Assembly (NCBI RefSeq): GCF_900114655.1
Contig: NZ_FOTT01000024.1
Location: 1 to 49,557, forward strand
DNA length: 49,557 nt
DNA from: Candidatus Frackibacter sp. WG13
GTDB taxonomy: Bacteria > Bacillota > Halanaerobiia > Halobacteroidales > Acetohalobiaceae
Direction of reading: 5' to 3'
Shown: piece after piece, positions 1 through 7,793 of the stretch
Position numbering within the stretch: the stretch's first letter is position 1
Layout: each line of letters starts with the position of its first letter
Translations under genes and position numbers: made by a program
The notes under the pieces: model-generated
Told to the model about the DNA's origin: nothing
The model's input: the letters and a program-made list of their open reading frames with translations, nothing else
Database searches by the model: none

Positions 1-2
1 GG

Positions 3-272
3 GATTATAAAAGTGTAGAAACTTCGATTACAAAAAGTAGTATTCCTAGGACAAAACATTACTATGCAGATGCTTACTGCTCATGGCAGAGAGGTAGTAA
101 TGAAAATCTTAATAAAATGATAAGAAGGTTTATTCCTAAAGGAAGAAGTTTTAAAGAATATAGCAGAAATGAAATAAAGCGGATACAAAAGTGGATGAAT
201 AACTATCCTAGAAAGATATTTGATTTTAAGACTTCAAATGATGTTTATGAAAAGAAATTAGAAGCAGCTTAG
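3..272 (+). pseudogene. IS30-family transposase, C-terminal part (cut by window edge)
   Basis: The frame starting at base 3 is open from the window edge to a TAG at 270-272 and encodes the last 89 residues of a transposase. It contains SWQRGSNEN followed by an IPKG motif and then WMNNYPRK, which is the classic C-terminal signature of IS30-family DDE transposases; the Glu in NEN is the third catalytic acid of that family. No start codon is visible because the gene enters from outside the window, so whether the full element is intact cannot be judged. It is listed as pseudogene only because it is partial here. The IS end should lie in the following 100 bases, which contain two related TTGCAATT(A/T)ATAGA copies near 323 and 355. 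Confidence 0.8.
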
Positions 273-354
273 AAAGCAATTATATATGTAGGTATAATTT
301 TTCAAAAAACCGTGCATTTAACCTTGCAATTAATAGACTTGTGAAAAAATAAAT

Positions 355-382
355 TTGCAATTTATAGAATTGATGTTATAAT
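355..382 (+). promoter_or_regulatory. Putative promoter at the IS end, reading into the YqeG gene
   Basis: TTGCAA at 355-360 and TATAAT at 377-382 are separated by 16 bases and lie about 50 bases before the YqeG-like start codon. The -35 box falls inside a TTGCAATTTATAGA stretch that resembles one further upstream (TTGCAATTAATAGA near 323), so it may belong to the insertion sequence end. The hybrid IS/chromosome promoter reading is inference. Confidence 0.4.
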
Positions 383-431
383 TTACAGTGAATAGGTCTA
401 TTATTTTTGGAAATGAATAGAGGTAGATAAG

Positions 432-953
432 ATGAGATGGGAAAGATTTATCCTTAAGTATCTATGCCCTGATTTTTATCATACTAATATTTGTGAAATT
501 AATTTAAGATATCTTAAGAAGATAGGAATTAGAGGAATAATCTGTGATTTGGATAATACTTTATTAGCTTGGGATAATCATGAGGTGAGACCAGAATTCA
601 AAGAGTGGATATTAAAAGCTAAAAGACTTGGGATTTCTATCTGTATTTTATCAAATAGCTTACAAGAAAGAGTTAATAGAATAGCAAGAAAATTAGAAGT
701 ACCAGCTATTTCTAAAGCTCTAAAACCGAGAAAGAAAGCTTTTAAGTTAGCAATTAATAGATTGGATCTTATTCCTAATAAAGTAGCAGTAGTTGGAGAT
801 CAATTATTTACAGATATCTATGGTGGCAATAGATTAAGGTTATTAACTATTTTAGTAGAGCCTATGGGTAAAAAGGAATTCATAAGCACGCAAGTAATCA
901 GGTTAATTGAAAAGAAAGTAAAGAAATATTTAAAAAGTAAGAGTTTAATTTGA
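432..953 (+). CDS. YqeG-family HAD phosphatase
   Basis: This 173-residue protein belongs to the YqeG family of HAD subclass IIIA phosphatases. Motif I is DLDNTL at residues 39-44, with the nucleophile Asp39 and acid/base Asp41. Motif II is the ILSNS stretch at 72-76, a conserved Lys lies near residue 98-102, and motif III is GDQLFTD at 122-128. Length and motif spacing match the family; the physiological substrate is not established. In Firmicutes the gene usually precedes yqeH and aroE, but here the next gene is a cell-wall hydrolase, so the context is atypical. The ATG at 432 has an AGGTAG-like ribosome site just upstream. No signal peptide or membrane segment is seen. Confidence 0.88.
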   Translation: MRWERFILKYLCPDFYHTNICEINLRYLKKIGIRGIICDLDNTLLAWDNHEVRPEFKEWILKAKRLGISICILSNSLQERVNRIARKLEVPAISKALKPRKKAFKLAINRLDLIPNKVAVVGDQLFTDIYGGNRLRLLTILVEPMGKKEFISTQVIRLIEKKVKKYLKSKSLI

Positions 954-970
954 AAGGAGCGTGAAATAAA

Positions 971-1675
971 ATGAAACAAGCTTCTAAATACAATAAGCTA
1001 TTATTAATTTTAGTATTAGTATTGTTGTTTTCATTATTTGTAGAGGAAGATCAGGCACAAGCTAATGAAAAATATAATCTTGAGTTAGGAGCTAGAACTT
1101 TAAGATATGGTGATGAAGGAGTAGATGTAGCATTCTTGCAGATTCAATTAAAAGTTTTAGGTTTATATCATGGAGAGATTGATGGACTTTTTGGTAGGGC
1201 GACATTAAAAGCAGTTAGATTCTTTCAAGCCCGAAACGGTTTGAAACCTGATGGTATTGTAGGAGAAGGTACTTTGCAATATCTTCAAACTGGTAATTAT
1301 GCTAATTTAAACACCTTTTCGCGAAAGTTAGTTCTAACTTTAGCCCGCGCTATTAATGGCGAAGCCAGGGGTGAGTCATTTAGGGGACAGGTTGCTGTTG
1401 GTGCTGTAATTTTAAATAGAGTATTGAGTCATAAATTTCCTAATACCGTTAGAAAAGTAATTTATCAAAAAGGACAATTTACCTCTGTTGCTGATGGACA
1501 AGTTAATTTATATCCTACTAAATCTTCAATTATAGCAGCTAAGGCTGCTTTATTAGGATATGACCCAACAGGACATGCTTTATTCTTCTATAATCCGAGA
1601 ATCGCGACTAAGACAAAATGGATCTCTTCAAGACCGGTGGTAGTTAAGATTGATAACCATATATTTGCTAATTAA
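971..1675 (+). CDS. sleB: SleB-like spore cortex/cell-wall hydrolase
   Basis: The product is a 234-residue secreted cell-wall hydrolase. Residues 1-31 form a signal peptide with a likely AQA/N cleavage site. Residues about 44-105 form a peptidoglycan-binding type 1 domain, and about 122-234 a SleB/CwlJ-type hydrolase_2 domain. The INGEARGE motif at 128-135 holds Glu131, matching the catalytic glutamate of SleB lytic transglycosylases. SleB degrades spore cortex during germination. Its usual partner ypeB is not adjacent, so a vegetative cell-wall role is also possible. A GAAAGGAGCG ribosome site lies 5' of the ATG, 17 bases after the YqeG gene, suggesting co-transcription. A terminator directly follows. 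Confidence 0.82.
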   Translation: MKQASKYNKLLLILVLVLLFSLFVEEDQAQANEKYNLELGARTLRYGDEGVDVAFLQIQLKVLGLYHGEIDGLFGRATLKAVRFFQARNGLKPDGIVGEGTLQYLQTGNYANLNTFSRKLVLTLARAINGEARGESFRGQVAVGAVILNRVLSHKFPNTVRKVIYQKGQFTSVADGQVNLYPTKSSIIAAKAALLGYDPTGHALFFYNPRIATKTKWISSRPVVVKIDNHIFAN

Positions 1676-1701
1676 AAGGGCCTAATATTGGGCTCTTTTT
1701 A
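1674..1701 (+). terminator. Intrinsic terminator after sleB
   Basis: AAAAGGGCC pairs with GGGCTCTTTT (9 pairs, one G-T) around an 8-base loop, and the right arm runs into a T tract. It overlaps the sleB stop codon. Confidence 0.75.
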
Positions 1702-1859
1702 TTGTGCTAAGAATAAGATTGTCCTTTGTGATAGAATAGATTTTGTAATTTTTTCATTTTGAATCATTAAATAACATATATAAGACTTGCAGGGAAGGCA
1801 AATTAATATTACAATATATATAGTGTAATAGAGATATTGTAATAGATAAGGATGGTAAT

Positions 1860-2270
1860 ATGTTAAAAACCTTAAGAAATATGCTAACTATCTATGATAA
1901 AGGATTAATTGTTTTGATTATACTAATTACTTTAAGTGGTATTGGTTGGTCATTTTTGCATTTTGTTAATTCTGATGCTAAATATGTAGTAATTGAGCAT
2001 AATAATCAAGTAGTAAGTAAGATTAGATTAGTTGATGGTTTAGAAAAGAAGATACCCTTAGACTTATCTTCAGGCAAGGCGGAGATAGTAATTAAAGAAG
2101 GTAAAGTGAGAATTTTAGAGATGCCAAAAGAGGTTTGTCCATTAGGAATATGTTCTGATACAGGATGGATTAGTAGAGCTGGAGAGATGGTTGTTTGTAT
2201 GCCTAACAAAATAGTGGTTGCTATTAAGAGTAAAGGTGTTTCTCAAGAACCTGATGCTGTGGTTTATTAA
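1860..2270 (+). CDS. NusG domain II-containing membrane-anchored protein
   Basis: This 136-residue protein has one hydrophobic segment at about residues 15-36 followed by an extracytoplasmic domain. The PKEVCPLGICSDTGWI stretch and the later VVCMPNKIVV match the NusG domain II-like family (pfam07009), with Cys93, Cys98 and Cys113 visible. Despite the name, the family is not a transcription factor. It is usually a small anchored protein near FMN-binding, ApbE or heptaprenyl diphosphate synthase component I genes. Here it lies 9 bases before a geranylgeranyl reductase-like gene, which fits isoprenoid or quinone metabolism. Its exact role is unknown. Confidence 0.8.
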   Translation: MLKTLRNMLTIYDKGLIVLIILITLSGIGWSFLHFVNSDAKYVVIEHNNQVVSKIRLVDGLEKKIPLDLSSGKAEIVIKEGKVRILEMPKEVCPLGICSDTGWISRAGEMVVCMPNKIVVAIKSKGVSQEPDAVVY

Positions 2271-2294
2271 ATTAATAAGGTGGTGGCGATAGAC

Positions 2295-3425
2295 TTGAAA
2301 TTTGATGTAATAGTAGTAGGAGCCGGTCCAAGTGGTGCATTTACTGCTTATAATTTAGCAAAGAATGATTATCAAGTATTATTATTAGAAAAGGAGTCTT
2401 TACCTAGGTATAAATCATGTGGAGGAGCAGTGTCGTTAAAGGTAAAGGAGATTATAGGAGATATTGATTTAAATAATATAATTGAAGATGAGGTTACTAA
2501 AGTAGTCTTTACTCATAACTTCCAGCAACCAATTGATATTGATTTTTATAAGCCTTTTACCTATATGGCAATGCGAGATAAATTCGATAATTTTTTAGTT
2601 AAGAAGGCTAAAAAAGCAGGAGCTAAAGTAATAGATAGTAGCCAAGTAGTTGACCTAACAAGGTATGATAATCAGTATCGAGTTAAGACTGAACAAGAAA
2701 TTTTTACTACAGAATATATTGTAGGTGCCGATGGAGTTAAGAGCCTTATAGCTAAAAAATTAGGTTTGATGAATGATTTAGAGTATGGAGTAGCTTATGA
2801 GAAAGAATTAAAGGCTGGTGAAGAAAGGTTAGTAATGCAGCGGGGTATTATTCATTTAGATTATGGTATGATTGCTGATGGTTATGGTTGGGTATTTCCG
2901 AAGGGGAATAATTTATCAGTAGGAGTAGGTACTTTTAAAGATGGAATTAGTTTAAAAAAGAAGTTAGATGTATATATAAAAGAAGAGGGTTTAAGTGATA
3001 GCCAAGTGATAAGAGCCAAAGGTCATCTCTTACCTATTGGTGGTGACAAACGACAGCTAAATACTGAGCTTGGCTTAGTAGTTGGCGATGCTGCTGGGTT
3101 AGTAGATCCATTATCTGGTGAGGGGATATTTTATGCTTTAAAGAGTGGTCTTTTAGCTAGTCAAGTATTAGATTCAGTTCTATCAGGAAGAGGTTCGTTA
3201 GATGAATATACTGAATTGGTTAATCAACAGATTTTAACAGAGTTAAAGAAGGCCAAGTTAGTTAGTAAGATATTCTTTCCATTTACAAAGGTTGCTCATA
3301 AGCTGTTTAGTAAAAAAGAATGGATTTTGAAGCAGTTAATAAAAATAATTTACGGTGAAGAGAGTTATGATGATTTATATAGTAGTTTTAAAGCAGAGTT
3401 GCCATTTTTACGTTTTAAAAGTTAA
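2295..3425 (+). CDS. Geranylgeranyl reductase-family FAD oxidoreductase
   Basis: The protein (376 residues from TTG 2295) is a class A flavoprotein of the geranylgeranyl reductase family. Near the N-terminus is a Rossmann GAGPSGA motif for FAD binding. A CGGA segment follows, and near residue 265 a GDAAGLVDPLSGEG motif contacts the FAD ribityl chain. Family members reduce double bonds of isoprenoid chains in lipids, chlorophyll or menaquinone. With a menaquinone pathway elsewhere in the window, side-chain reduction is a reasonable guess but unproven. Two starts compete: GTG 2280 and TTG 2295. I prefer 2295 because AAGGTGG at 2277-2283 would then be a well-spaced ribosome site. Confidence 0.82.
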   Translation: MKFDVIVVGAGPSGAFTAYNLAKNDYQVLLLEKESLPRYKSCGGAVSLKVKEIIGDIDLNNIIEDEVTKVVFTHNFQQPIDIDFYKPFTYMAMRDKFDNFLVKKAKKAGAKVIDSSQVVDLTRYDNQYRVKTEQEIFTTEYIVGADGVKSLIAKKLGLMNDLEYGVAYEKELKAGEERLVMQRGIIHLDYGMIADGYGWVFPKGNNLSVGVGTFKDGISLKKKLDVYIKEEGLSDSQVIRAKGHLLPIGGDKRQLNTELGLVVGDAAGLVDPLSGEGIFYALKSGLLASQVLDSVLSGRGSLDEYTELVNQQILTELKKAKLVSKIFFPFTKVAHKLFSKKEWILKQLIKIIYGEESYDDLYSSFKAELPFLRFKS

Positions 3426-3434
3426 TAAATAAAA

Positions 3435-3468
3435 AAGTCAGACTTAGGAATCCACCTAAGTCTGACTT
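3435..3468. terminator. Bidirectional terminator between the reductase gene and abrB
   Basis: A perfect 14-bp inverted repeat (AAGTCAGACTTAGG and its complement) encloses a 6-base loop. A run of A precedes it and T-rich sequence follows, so it can serve the two convergent genes. Confidence 0.85.
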
Positions 3469-3486
3469 ACTTAAATAAGTACTTAT

Positions 3487-3744
3487 TTATGCAGATTTCT
3501 CTTCTACTTCTTGCATGTTTTCTAAGCATTCAGAACAGATAGTTTTATTTTTAAATTCGATAGTATCTTCTGCACTACCGCAGAAAATGCAAGCCGGTTC
3601 ATACTTTTTAAAGATAATTTTATCGTTATCTACATAAATTTCTAATGCATCTTTAGTTTCAATTCCTAAAGTTCTACGAAGTTCTACTGGAATTACCATT
3701 CTACCTAGATCATCTACTTTTCTAACAATACCTGTTGACTTCAT
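3487..3744 (-). CDS. abrB: AbrB-family transition-state regulator with C-terminal zinc knuckle
   Basis: The protein has 85 residues. Its first half, including VRKVDDLGRMVIPVELRR, is almost identical to the swapped-hairpin DNA-binding domain of Bacillus AbrB/Abh. AbrB-type proteins repress stationary-phase and sporulation genes during growth. Instead of the Bacillus multimerisation tail, residues 50-75 carry a Cys-X2-Cys...Cys-X2-Cys pair (Cys52, Cys55, Cys70, Cys73) that looks like a small zinc ribbon, a form I know from clostridial AbrB paralogues. An AAAGGAGGG ribosome site precedes the ATG on the minus strand. The gene stands alone, convergent with the upstream flavoprotein gene and divergent from the betaine operon. 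Confidence 0.9.
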   Translation of the reverse strand: MKSTGIVRKVDDLGRMVIPVELRRTLGIETKDALEIYVDNDKIIFKKYEPACIFCGSAEDTIEFKNKTICSECLENMQEVEEKSA

Positions 3745-3940
3745 TGTGTTCTTTCCCTCCTTTTACATCTTTCGACAAGATTTCTGTTTTTCTAATATAA
3801 TTATATATAATATTTTTAAAGCTGTCAAGGAATTTGCCAAATTTTTTCAAGATAATATTGTAATTCTTTTCATTAAAATGTTTTGGATTGATTAAAATAT
3901 CTAAGTCATCAAGAGTTATGAATCAAATTTCAAATAAAGT

Positions 3941-3969
3941 TTGACAAACTGACATAAATGTTGTATTAT
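3941..3969 (+). promoter_or_regulatory. Strong SigA-type promoter for the betaine operon leader
   Basis: A consensus TTGACA at 3941-3946 and TATTAT at 3964-3969 are separated by exactly 17 bases. Transcription from about 3976 would enter the leader described next. Confidence 0.8.
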
Positions 3970-3975
3970 TTATAA

Positions 3976-4102
3976 CGGTTTCAAGGTGTTAGATTGAGAA
4001 ATTAAGAGTAAACAGATGGAAATTAATAATATTTTAAGCAGAAGTTATTATTTAAATCTTTGAAATGAAAATTAATTTTCTTTCAAAGATTTTTTTATTG
4101 AA
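3976..4102 (+). ncRNA. Leader RNA ending in a terminator (candidate attenuator or sRNA)
   Basis: About 125 bases downstream of the promoter lies a long hairpin (4054-4093): AATCTTTGAAA...TTCAAAGATT with an inner GAAAAT/ATTTTC stem, followed by seven T. It ends about 155 bases before the betaine-binding gene. The leader is therefore either a conditional attenuator or a separate small RNA. I recognise no known riboswitch consensus in it. Confidence 0.5.
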
Positions 4103-4257
4103 TAATAAAGATAATTAGAGTCAAATTTTATATATTCTAGAGGAGGGGATATTTTAGAATATATGAGGGCATATTTATAATAGTACATATGGTTACTTGA
4201 TTTGATTAAAAAATGAACTTAATTATTATTAACCTAAAATCAAGGAGGTATTCATTA

Positions 4258-5211
4258 ATGTTTAAAAAGAAAAGTATCTTGTTATTAATTAGTTTTGCGT
4301 TAATACTTACTTTAGGAGTAGGTTGTAGTGGACAACCTGAGAATAAGCAGAATTCTACACAGAAAAAAGAGGTTACATTTGGACATGTGAATTGGCCTGG
4401 TGTTACTGTTAAGACGGAGGTGGCTAAACAAGTATTAGAAGCTTTAGGTTATAAAGTAAATAAAAAAGCGTTGACCCAAACAGTTTTATTTGAAGGTATG
4501 AAGAATGATGAAATAGACGCTTTCTTAGGTAATTGGATGCCGACTATGAAGGTTAACTTTAAGCCTTATAATGAAGAGGGTGTAATAGAAAATGTAACAG
4601 TTAACTTAGAAAAAGCTCTCTATCAAACTGCTGTGCCAAAGTATGTTTGGGAAGCAGGGGTAAAATCTATGGCTGATTTGAATAAGTATGCTGATAAATT
4701 TGATCACAAAATTATTGGAATTGAACCGGGTAATGATGGTAATCAAATTATTCAAAATGCTATAGAGAATAATAATTATAACTTAAAAGATTGGAAGTTA
4801 GTAAGCGGAAGTACAGCGGCGATGTTATCGGCTGTAGGTAGAGCTACTAAAACTAAAGAGTGGATTGCTTTTAATGGCTGGAAGCCTCATTGGATGAATG
4901 TTAAGTATGATATTAAGTATTTAGATGACCCTGAAGGCATTTGGGGAGGAAATGATAAAGTTTATACTGCTGCAAGGCCAGAACTTAAGAAAGAAATGCC
5001 TAATTTCTATAAATTTTTAGAGCAATTTAAAGTTAATGCTCAAATTCAAAGTAAATGGATTTTAGAGTATCAGAAGAAAGGGCGTCCTGCAGAGGAAGTT
5101 GCTCAAGAATGGATTAAGAATAATATAGATTTAGTTAAGAAATGGGTATCAGGTATAAAGACAGTAGATGAAAAAGATGCAGTAGAAGTTATAGAACAAA
5201 GATTTAAATAG
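4258..5211 (+). CDS. opuAC: Glycine betaine ABC transporter substrate-binding lipoprotein
   Basis: The product (317 residues) is an OpuAC/ProX-type binding protein. Residues 1-22 form a lipoprotein signal with LGVGC, placing the lipidated Cys at residue 23. The mature part carries the family hallmarks GHVNWPG (Trp46) and GNWMPTM (Trp93), tryptophans of the kind that form the aromatic cage for the quaternary ammonium group. It captures betaine or a related osmolyte outside the membrane for the permease and ATPase encoded next. I place the start at ATG 4258, not at an upstream in-frame ATG (4213). AAGGAGG is ideally spaced for 4258, and the signal peptide begins there with MFKKK. Confidence 0.9.
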   Translation: MFKKKSILLLISFALILTLGVGCSGQPENKQNSTQKKEVTFGHVNWPGVTVKTEVAKQVLEALGYKVNKKALTQTVLFEGMKNDEIDAFLGNWMPTMKVNFKPYNEEGVIENVTVNLEKALYQTAVPKYVWEAGVKSMADLNKYADKFDHKIIGIEPGNDGNQIIQNAIENNNYNLKDWKLVSGSTAAMLSAVGRATKTKEWIAFNGWKPHWMNVKYDIKYLDDPEGIWGGNDKVYTAARPELKKEMPNFYKFLEQFKVNAQIQSKWILEYQKKGRPAEEVAQEWIKNNIDLVKKWVSGIKTVDEKDAVEVIEQRFK

Positions 5212-5216
5212 GACTA

Positions 5217-5251
5217 TTAACGACATTCCATATTTTTTGGAATGTCGTTAA
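5217..5251 (+). terminator. Hairpin between binding-protein and permease genes
   Basis: TTAACGACATTCCA and its exact complement enclose a 7-base loop, followed by a broken T-rich run (GTTTCTTTT). It lies inside the operon, so it probably acts as a partial terminator or mRNA-stabilising hairpin that raises binding-protein expression over the membrane genes. Confidence 0.7.
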
Positions 5252-5287
5252 GTTTCTTTTAATTGAATATAGGGAGGTAAAAAGTTG

Positions 5288-6118
5288 ATGTATTTAGTTG
5301 ATATTTTAACTACTAAGATTCCTTTAGGTAATTGGATAGAAGCTGTAGTTAACTTTATAATTGCCAATTTTAGTGGGCCATTAAATACTTTCTCAGAAAT
5401 TATTAGTTCGATGATTAGTGGATTTGAGTTTGTTTTAGCTTATGGACACCCACTAGTATTAATCGGTATTCTTACTTTGATAGCTTGGAAGCTTAAAGGT
5501 AAAAACTTAGCCGTCTTTGTAGCTTTAGGTTTGCTGTTAGTTTTAAATCTTAGAATGTGGGAACCTTTATTAACTACTATGGCTTCAATTATTACTTCAG
5601 TATTAATCTGTCTTGTAATTGGTATTCCTATAGGTGTGCTTAAAGCTCATAATCGTATTGTAGATTTGATTACTAGACCTATGTTGGATTTTATGCAAAC
5701 GATTCCTCCATTTGTTTATTTGATTCCAGCGCTAATGTTCTTTGGCTTAGGAAATGTTTCAGGAGTTATAGCTACAGTAGTCTTTGCAATTGCGCCCCCA
5801 ATTCGTTTAACTTATTTAGGAATTAAGCAGGTTTCTGACGAGTTGAAAGAAGCAGGAAGAGCATATGGGTGTAACTTTTGGCAGATGTTATATAAAGTAG
5901 AGCTGCCTTTAGCATTACCATCAATCATGTTAGGGATTAATCAATGTATTATGCTTTCATTATCTATGGTAGTAATTGCTGCGATGATCGGTGCAGGAGG
6001 TTTAGGGAAGCCTGTACTACGTTCTTTATCGACAGTTGATGTTGGTTTAGGATTTGAAGCTGGATTGGGTGTAGTTATCTTAGCTATGGTATTAGATCGA
6101 ATTTTTGGAAGAGAGTAA
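5288..6118 (+). CDS. opuAB: Glycine betaine ABC transporter permease
   Basis: This 276-residue polytopic membrane protein has about seven hydrophobic segments and the binding-protein-dependent transport inner membrane domain of ProW/OpuAB. The EAA-loop region lies around EAGRAYGCNFWQMLYKVELP. The GAGGLG segment near the C-terminus is typical of betaine permeases. It forms the transmembrane channel partnered by the downstream ATPase. A TTG immediately upstream (5285) is in frame, but the ATG at 5288 is better placed behind AGGGAGG. Confidence 0.9.
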   Translation: MYLVDILTTKIPLGNWIEAVVNFIIANFSGPLNTFSEIISSMISGFEFVLAYGHPLVLIGILTLIAWKLKGKNLAVFVALGLLLVLNLRMWEPLLTTMASIITSVLICLVIGIPIGVLKAHNRIVDLITRPMLDFMQTIPPFVYLIPALMFFGLGNVSGVIATVVFAIAPPIRLTYLGIKQVSDELKEAGRAYGCNFWQMLYKVELPLALPSIMLGINQCIMLSLSMVVIAAMIGAGGLGKPVLRSLSTVDVGLGFEAGLGVVILAMVLDRIFGRE

Positions 6119-6176
6119 ATAATGACTTATTATTTGATATAGATATTGAATAGGAATTAAGTAGGAGGTTGGATTA

Positions 6177-7358
6177 ATGGAAAAGATAGTAGTTAATAAT
6201 CTTTCAAAGATATTTGGAGACACTCCTAAAAAAGGGATTGAACTGCTTGAAGAAGGTTATTCGAAAGATGAAGTATTAGAAGAAGCTGAACTAACAGTAG
6301 GAGTTAATAATGCTAGTTTTAAAGTTAACTCTGAAGAGATATTTGTGATTATGGGGTTATCCGGTAGTGGGAAGTCAACTCTATTAAGATGTTTAAATAG
6401 ATTAATTGAGCCAACAGCTGGTGAAATAAAGATAGATGGTACAGATTTAATGAGCTTAAATAAAGAAGAATTATTAGAAATTAGAAAAGAGAAGTTTGGA
6501 ATGGTCTTTCAGAATTTTGGCCTATTTCCACATAGGACTGTGTTAGAAAATGCTGAATTTGGTTTAGAAGTTCAAGGCTCTCCTGAAGAAGAAAGAAGAG
6601 AAAAGGCTAAGGAGGCATTAGAATTAGTAGGTTTAGCAGGTTGGGAAGATCAAAAGCCTGCTCAGTTAAGTGGTGGAATGCAGCAGAGAGTGGGTTTAGC
6701 GAGAGCTTTAGCTGTTGACCCAGATATTCTATTAATGGACGAGCCATTCAGTGCATTAGATCCATTAATTAAGAAAGATATGCAGGATCAGTTATTAGAT
6801 TTATATGAGGATTTAAATAAGACTATTTTATTTATTACTCATGATTTAGATGAGGCATTAAAGTTAGGTGATCGGATTGCGATTATGAAAGATGGAGAGA
6901 TAGTTCAATTAGGGACCCCAGAAGAAATTTTAACGGATGCTGAAAATGATTATGTAAGAGAATTTGTACAAGATGTTAATCGATCACGGATATTAACTGC
7001 AGAGGATATTATGACAAAACCTTTGGCTTTACAATACGAACAAGATGGTCCACGAACTGCTATGCATAAGATGAAGAAGAATGAAATTTCTAGTATCTTT
7101 GTAGTAGGAAAAGGACGTAAATTTAAAGGAATAATTGAGATTGAAGATGTTATAGAAGTTATTAATCAAGATGAGAAGGAATTATCAGATGTAATTCAAG
7201 AGACACCACTAGCAGATCCAAATGAAAGTTTAGATGAATTATTTGCTGATATTGCTGATCTTAATATACCATTACCAGTAGTTAATGATGATGGAAAGTT
7301 ATTAGGGATTATTGTTAAGAGTACTGTTTTAGCTAATTTAGCTAAAGAAAGCATTTAA
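6177..7358 (+). CDS. opuAA: Glycine betaine ABC transporter ATPase with CBS pair
   Basis: The protein has 393 residues. Walker A is GLSGSGKST at 60-68, the Q-loop glutamine is Gln112, the signature is LSGGMQQ at 174-180, and Walker B is LLMDEP at 195-200. The C-terminal part from about residue 274 forms two CBS domains. In OpuA-type transporters these act as the ionic-strength or c-di-AMP sensor that gates transport. It energises betaine import with the preceding two gene products. The start at ATG 6177 follows GTAGGAGG. The gene order binding protein, permease, ATPase is reversed relative to Bacillus opuA. Confidence 0.93.
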   Translation: MEKIVVNNLSKIFGDTPKKGIELLEEGYSKDEVLEEAELTVGVNNASFKVNSEEIFVIMGLSGSGKSTLLRCLNRLIEPTAGEIKIDGTDLMSLNKEELLEIRKEKFGMVFQNFGLFPHRTVLENAEFGLEVQGSPEEERREKAKEALELVGLAGWEDQKPAQLSGGMQQRVGLARALAVDPDILLMDEPFSALDPLIKKDMQDQLLDLYEDLNKTILFITHDLDEALKLGDRIAIMKDGEIVQLGTPEEILTDAENDYVREFVQDVNRSRILTAEDIMTKPLALQYEQDGPRTAMHKMKKNEISSIFVVGKGRKFKGIIEIEDVIEVINQDEKELSDVIQETPLADPNESLDELFADIADLNIPLPVVNDDGKLLGIIVKSTVLANLAKESI

Positions 7359-7377
7359 GGAAGATGATTTTACCCTC

Positions 7378-7406
7378 TTGACAAGTGGAGTATTATATAA
7401 TATACT
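7378..7406 (+). promoter_or_regulatory. Promoter of tRNA-Cys
   Basis: TTGACA at 7378-7383 and TATACT at 7401-7406 with a 17-base spacer, ending about 30 bases before the tRNA. Confidence 0.85.
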
Positions 7407-7436
7407 ATATAAGTGCGTTAGGTTAAATGCTTTAAA

Positions 7437-7512
7437 GGTGGCATAGCCAAGTTGGTAAGGCAGAGGACTGCAAATCCTTTATCCCCCGGTTCGAGTCCGG
7501 GTGCCACCTCCA
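7437..7512 (+). tRNA. tRNA-Cys (GCA)
   Basis: A complete cloverleaf is visible: GGTGGCA pairs with TGCCACC, the anticodon loop reads CTGCAAA with anticodon GCA, the T loop is GGTTCGAGTCC, the discriminator base is T as usual for Cys, and CCA is encoded. It has its own promoter and terminator. Confidence 0.96.
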
Positions 7513-7540
7513 AATTTGAAATTAAATATTTGATATATAG

Positions 7541-7581
7541 AGTGCTCTATCCTAAAAAATTAGGATGGAGCACTTTTTTTA
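7541..7581 (+). terminator. Terminator of tRNA-Cys
   Basis: AGTGCTCTATCCTA pairs with TAGGATGGAGCACT (one G-T) around a 6-base loop, followed by T8. Confidence 0.92.
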
Positions 7582-7614
7582 TTAAAAATGCAGGAATTTT
7601 GTGTCGACGTGTCT

Positions 7615-7655
7615 AAATAGTAATCATGATTATAAAATAACTATGATTACTATTT
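7615..7655. promoter_or_regulatory. 13-bp inverted repeat upstream of the AraC gene (candidate operator)
   Basis: AAATAGTAATCAT at 7615-7627 and its exact complement at 7643-7655 are separated by 15 bases. No T tract follows, so it is not a terminator. It lies about 140 bases before the AraC-family start codon. The rest of the 7582-7793 gap holds a GCAGGA-type motif at 7590 and nothing else I recognise. Confidence 0.45.
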
Positions 7656-7793
7656 CTTTAAGATAATATTAATTATTCAGTCTAATTAAGAAAGGAGTGG
7701 ATATATTAATTGTTTATATTTTTCAGAAAATTTATAAGTATTTAAAGAGTTGATAGATTTAGAAAGAATAATAGATAGAGGAGGGAGAAAATT

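Noticed and set aside
3976-4102. c-di-AMP (ydaO-type) riboswitch in the betaine leader
   Set aside because: The leader is short and lacks the conserved GC-rich core segments of that class, so only an unclassified leader is claimed.
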